From Multivorans sp965232105 (lineage in GTDB: Bacteria > Acidobacteriota > Thermoanaerobaculia > Multivoradales > Multivoraceae), in assembly GCA_965232105.1 (NCBI GenBank), contig OZ246956.1, forward strand, positions 62,001 through 126,000: a DNA stretch of 64,000 nucleotides, in the 5' to 3' direction. The first letter of the stretch is position 1; each line of letters opens with the position of its first letter. Positions 63,623 to 64,000 of this stretch are shown one piece after another. A program made the translations under genes and the position numbers. The notes beneath the pieces were generated by a model. It did no database searches, had not been told where the DNA came from, and saw only the letters and a list, made by a program, of their open reading frames with translations.

Positions 63623-64000
63623 TCAGAACGTAAGCCCGAAACGCAGCATGACGCGCCGTGGGAAGAGGTAGCCGCTCGGCACATACTCCTCGTCCGGGGC
63701 CACCGTCAGTTCCTCCCACCAGTCGTAGGTGTCTTCGTTGAAGATGTTGAACACTTGGAGATCCAGCTTCAGTTGGACGCCGCCAACGTCAAAGCGCCGG
63801 CCGAGGGCAACATCGAAGTTGTTCTGGTCCGGCAACCGCGTGTCGTCGCTGGCGGGAATGGCAATCACGCGCTGCGAACCCTGGGCGAGCGGCGACGCCG
63901 AACTTCGGGCGCCGACCAGCAACTGGCGACTGTACGGCTTGCCCGACATGTAGGTGTAGGTCGTCGTTCCGATCAGATTCCACGGCAGTTCGAAACTCCC
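63623..64000 (-). CDS. TonB-dependent outer membrane receptor, C-terminal end only
   Basis: The last ~125 residues of an outer membrane beta-barrel run off the window edge. Visible barrel strands include NLIGTTTYTYMSGKPYSRQL, NNFDVALGRRFDVGGVQLKL and DLQVFNIFNEDTYDWW. The protein ends PRRVMLRFGLTF, with the terminal Phe required for outer membrane insertion. The LDLQVFNIFNED strand is typical of acidobacterial TonB-dependent receptors with an N-terminal carboxypeptidase-regulatory domain, which would lie outside the window. Confidence 0.8.
   Translation of the reverse strand, partial: GSFELPWNLIGTTTYTYMSGKPYSRQLLVGARSSASPLAQGSQRVIAIPASDDTRLPDQNNFDVALGRRFDVGGVQLKLDLQVFNIFNEDTYDWWEELTVAPDEEYVPSGYLFPRRVMLRFGLTF

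Overview
The window is GC-rich, densely packed chromosomal DNA with genes on both strands and no rRNA, tRNA, CRISPR array, intact insertion sequence or prophage that I can see. The gene mix suggests Acidobacteriota or a close relative. It includes CRTAC1/ASPIC proteins with FG-GAP and TPR repeats, a lipoprotein sulfatase-TPR fusion, an ECF sigma factor with a VWA membrane protein, a split imuA-imuB/dnaE2 mutagenesis cassette, HEPN/MNT pairs and a TonB-dependent receptor. This placement is an inference from gene content; no rRNA or ribosomal protein gene is present to test it.

Layout. 1-8.4 kb: the 3' part of an ArsS-like radical SAM gene, then imuA-imuB, then a 4.9-kb block (AAA ATPase, 2Fe-2S ferredoxin, VOC protein, MNT-HEPN pair, TPR protein) separating imuAB from dnaE2 (8.5-12.0 kb). 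12.0-16.8 kb: a decayed antitoxin/PIN locus, then a very long CRTAC1-TlpA-TPR reading frame interrupted by one in-frame TGA. 16.8-26.3 kb: a YdeP-type FdhF with FdhD, glutamate dehydrogenase, a Ca/Na antiporter overlapping gcvP, and a coiled-coil nuclease-like protein. 26.5-31.1 kb: citramalate synthase and a SWIM-SNF2 helicase on the minus strand. 31.3-42.4 kb: an exported class III aminotransferase, then the branched-chain amino acid operon ilvE-ilvB-ilvN-ilvC-leuA-leuC-leuD-leuB behind a promoter, a Leu/Ile/Val-rich leader peptide and a terminator/antiterminator pair. 42.5-50.1 kb: secreted Ig-like protein, UppP, FKBP isomerase, a two-component system and an alpha/beta hydrolase. 50.2-58.6 kb: sulfatase-TPR lipoprotein, methyltransferase remnant, homocysteine methyltransferase, MetY, hydrolase, VWA protein and ECF sigma factor. 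58.9-64.0 kb: sugar epimerase, AbrB-type regulator, VOC protein, second MNT-HEPN pair, secreted metzincin-like protease and the 3' end of a TonB receptor gene.

How the parts work together. The ilv-leu operon makes valine and leucine. With CimA nearby it can also make the isoleucine precursor 2-oxobutanoate from citramalate, using LeuCD and LeuB. ilvD is not in the window. ImuA, ImuB and DnaE2 together form a translesion synthesis mutasome. MetY and the homocysteine methyltransferase are divergent neighbours in sulfur amino acid metabolism.

Best leads: (1) the textbook-quality BCAA attenuator at 32.7-33.05 kb; (2) the in-frame TGA at 15013-15015, followed at selenocysteine-like spacing by a GC hairpin, in a protein that otherwise reads through; (3) two tandem duplications that each copy a gene start (imuB and the AAA ATPase); (4) a recurring -10 box only 6-7 nt before the start codon, suggesting leaderless mRNAs; (5) a Tat/lipobox-bearing aminotransferase; (6) a small dispersed palindromic repeat family.
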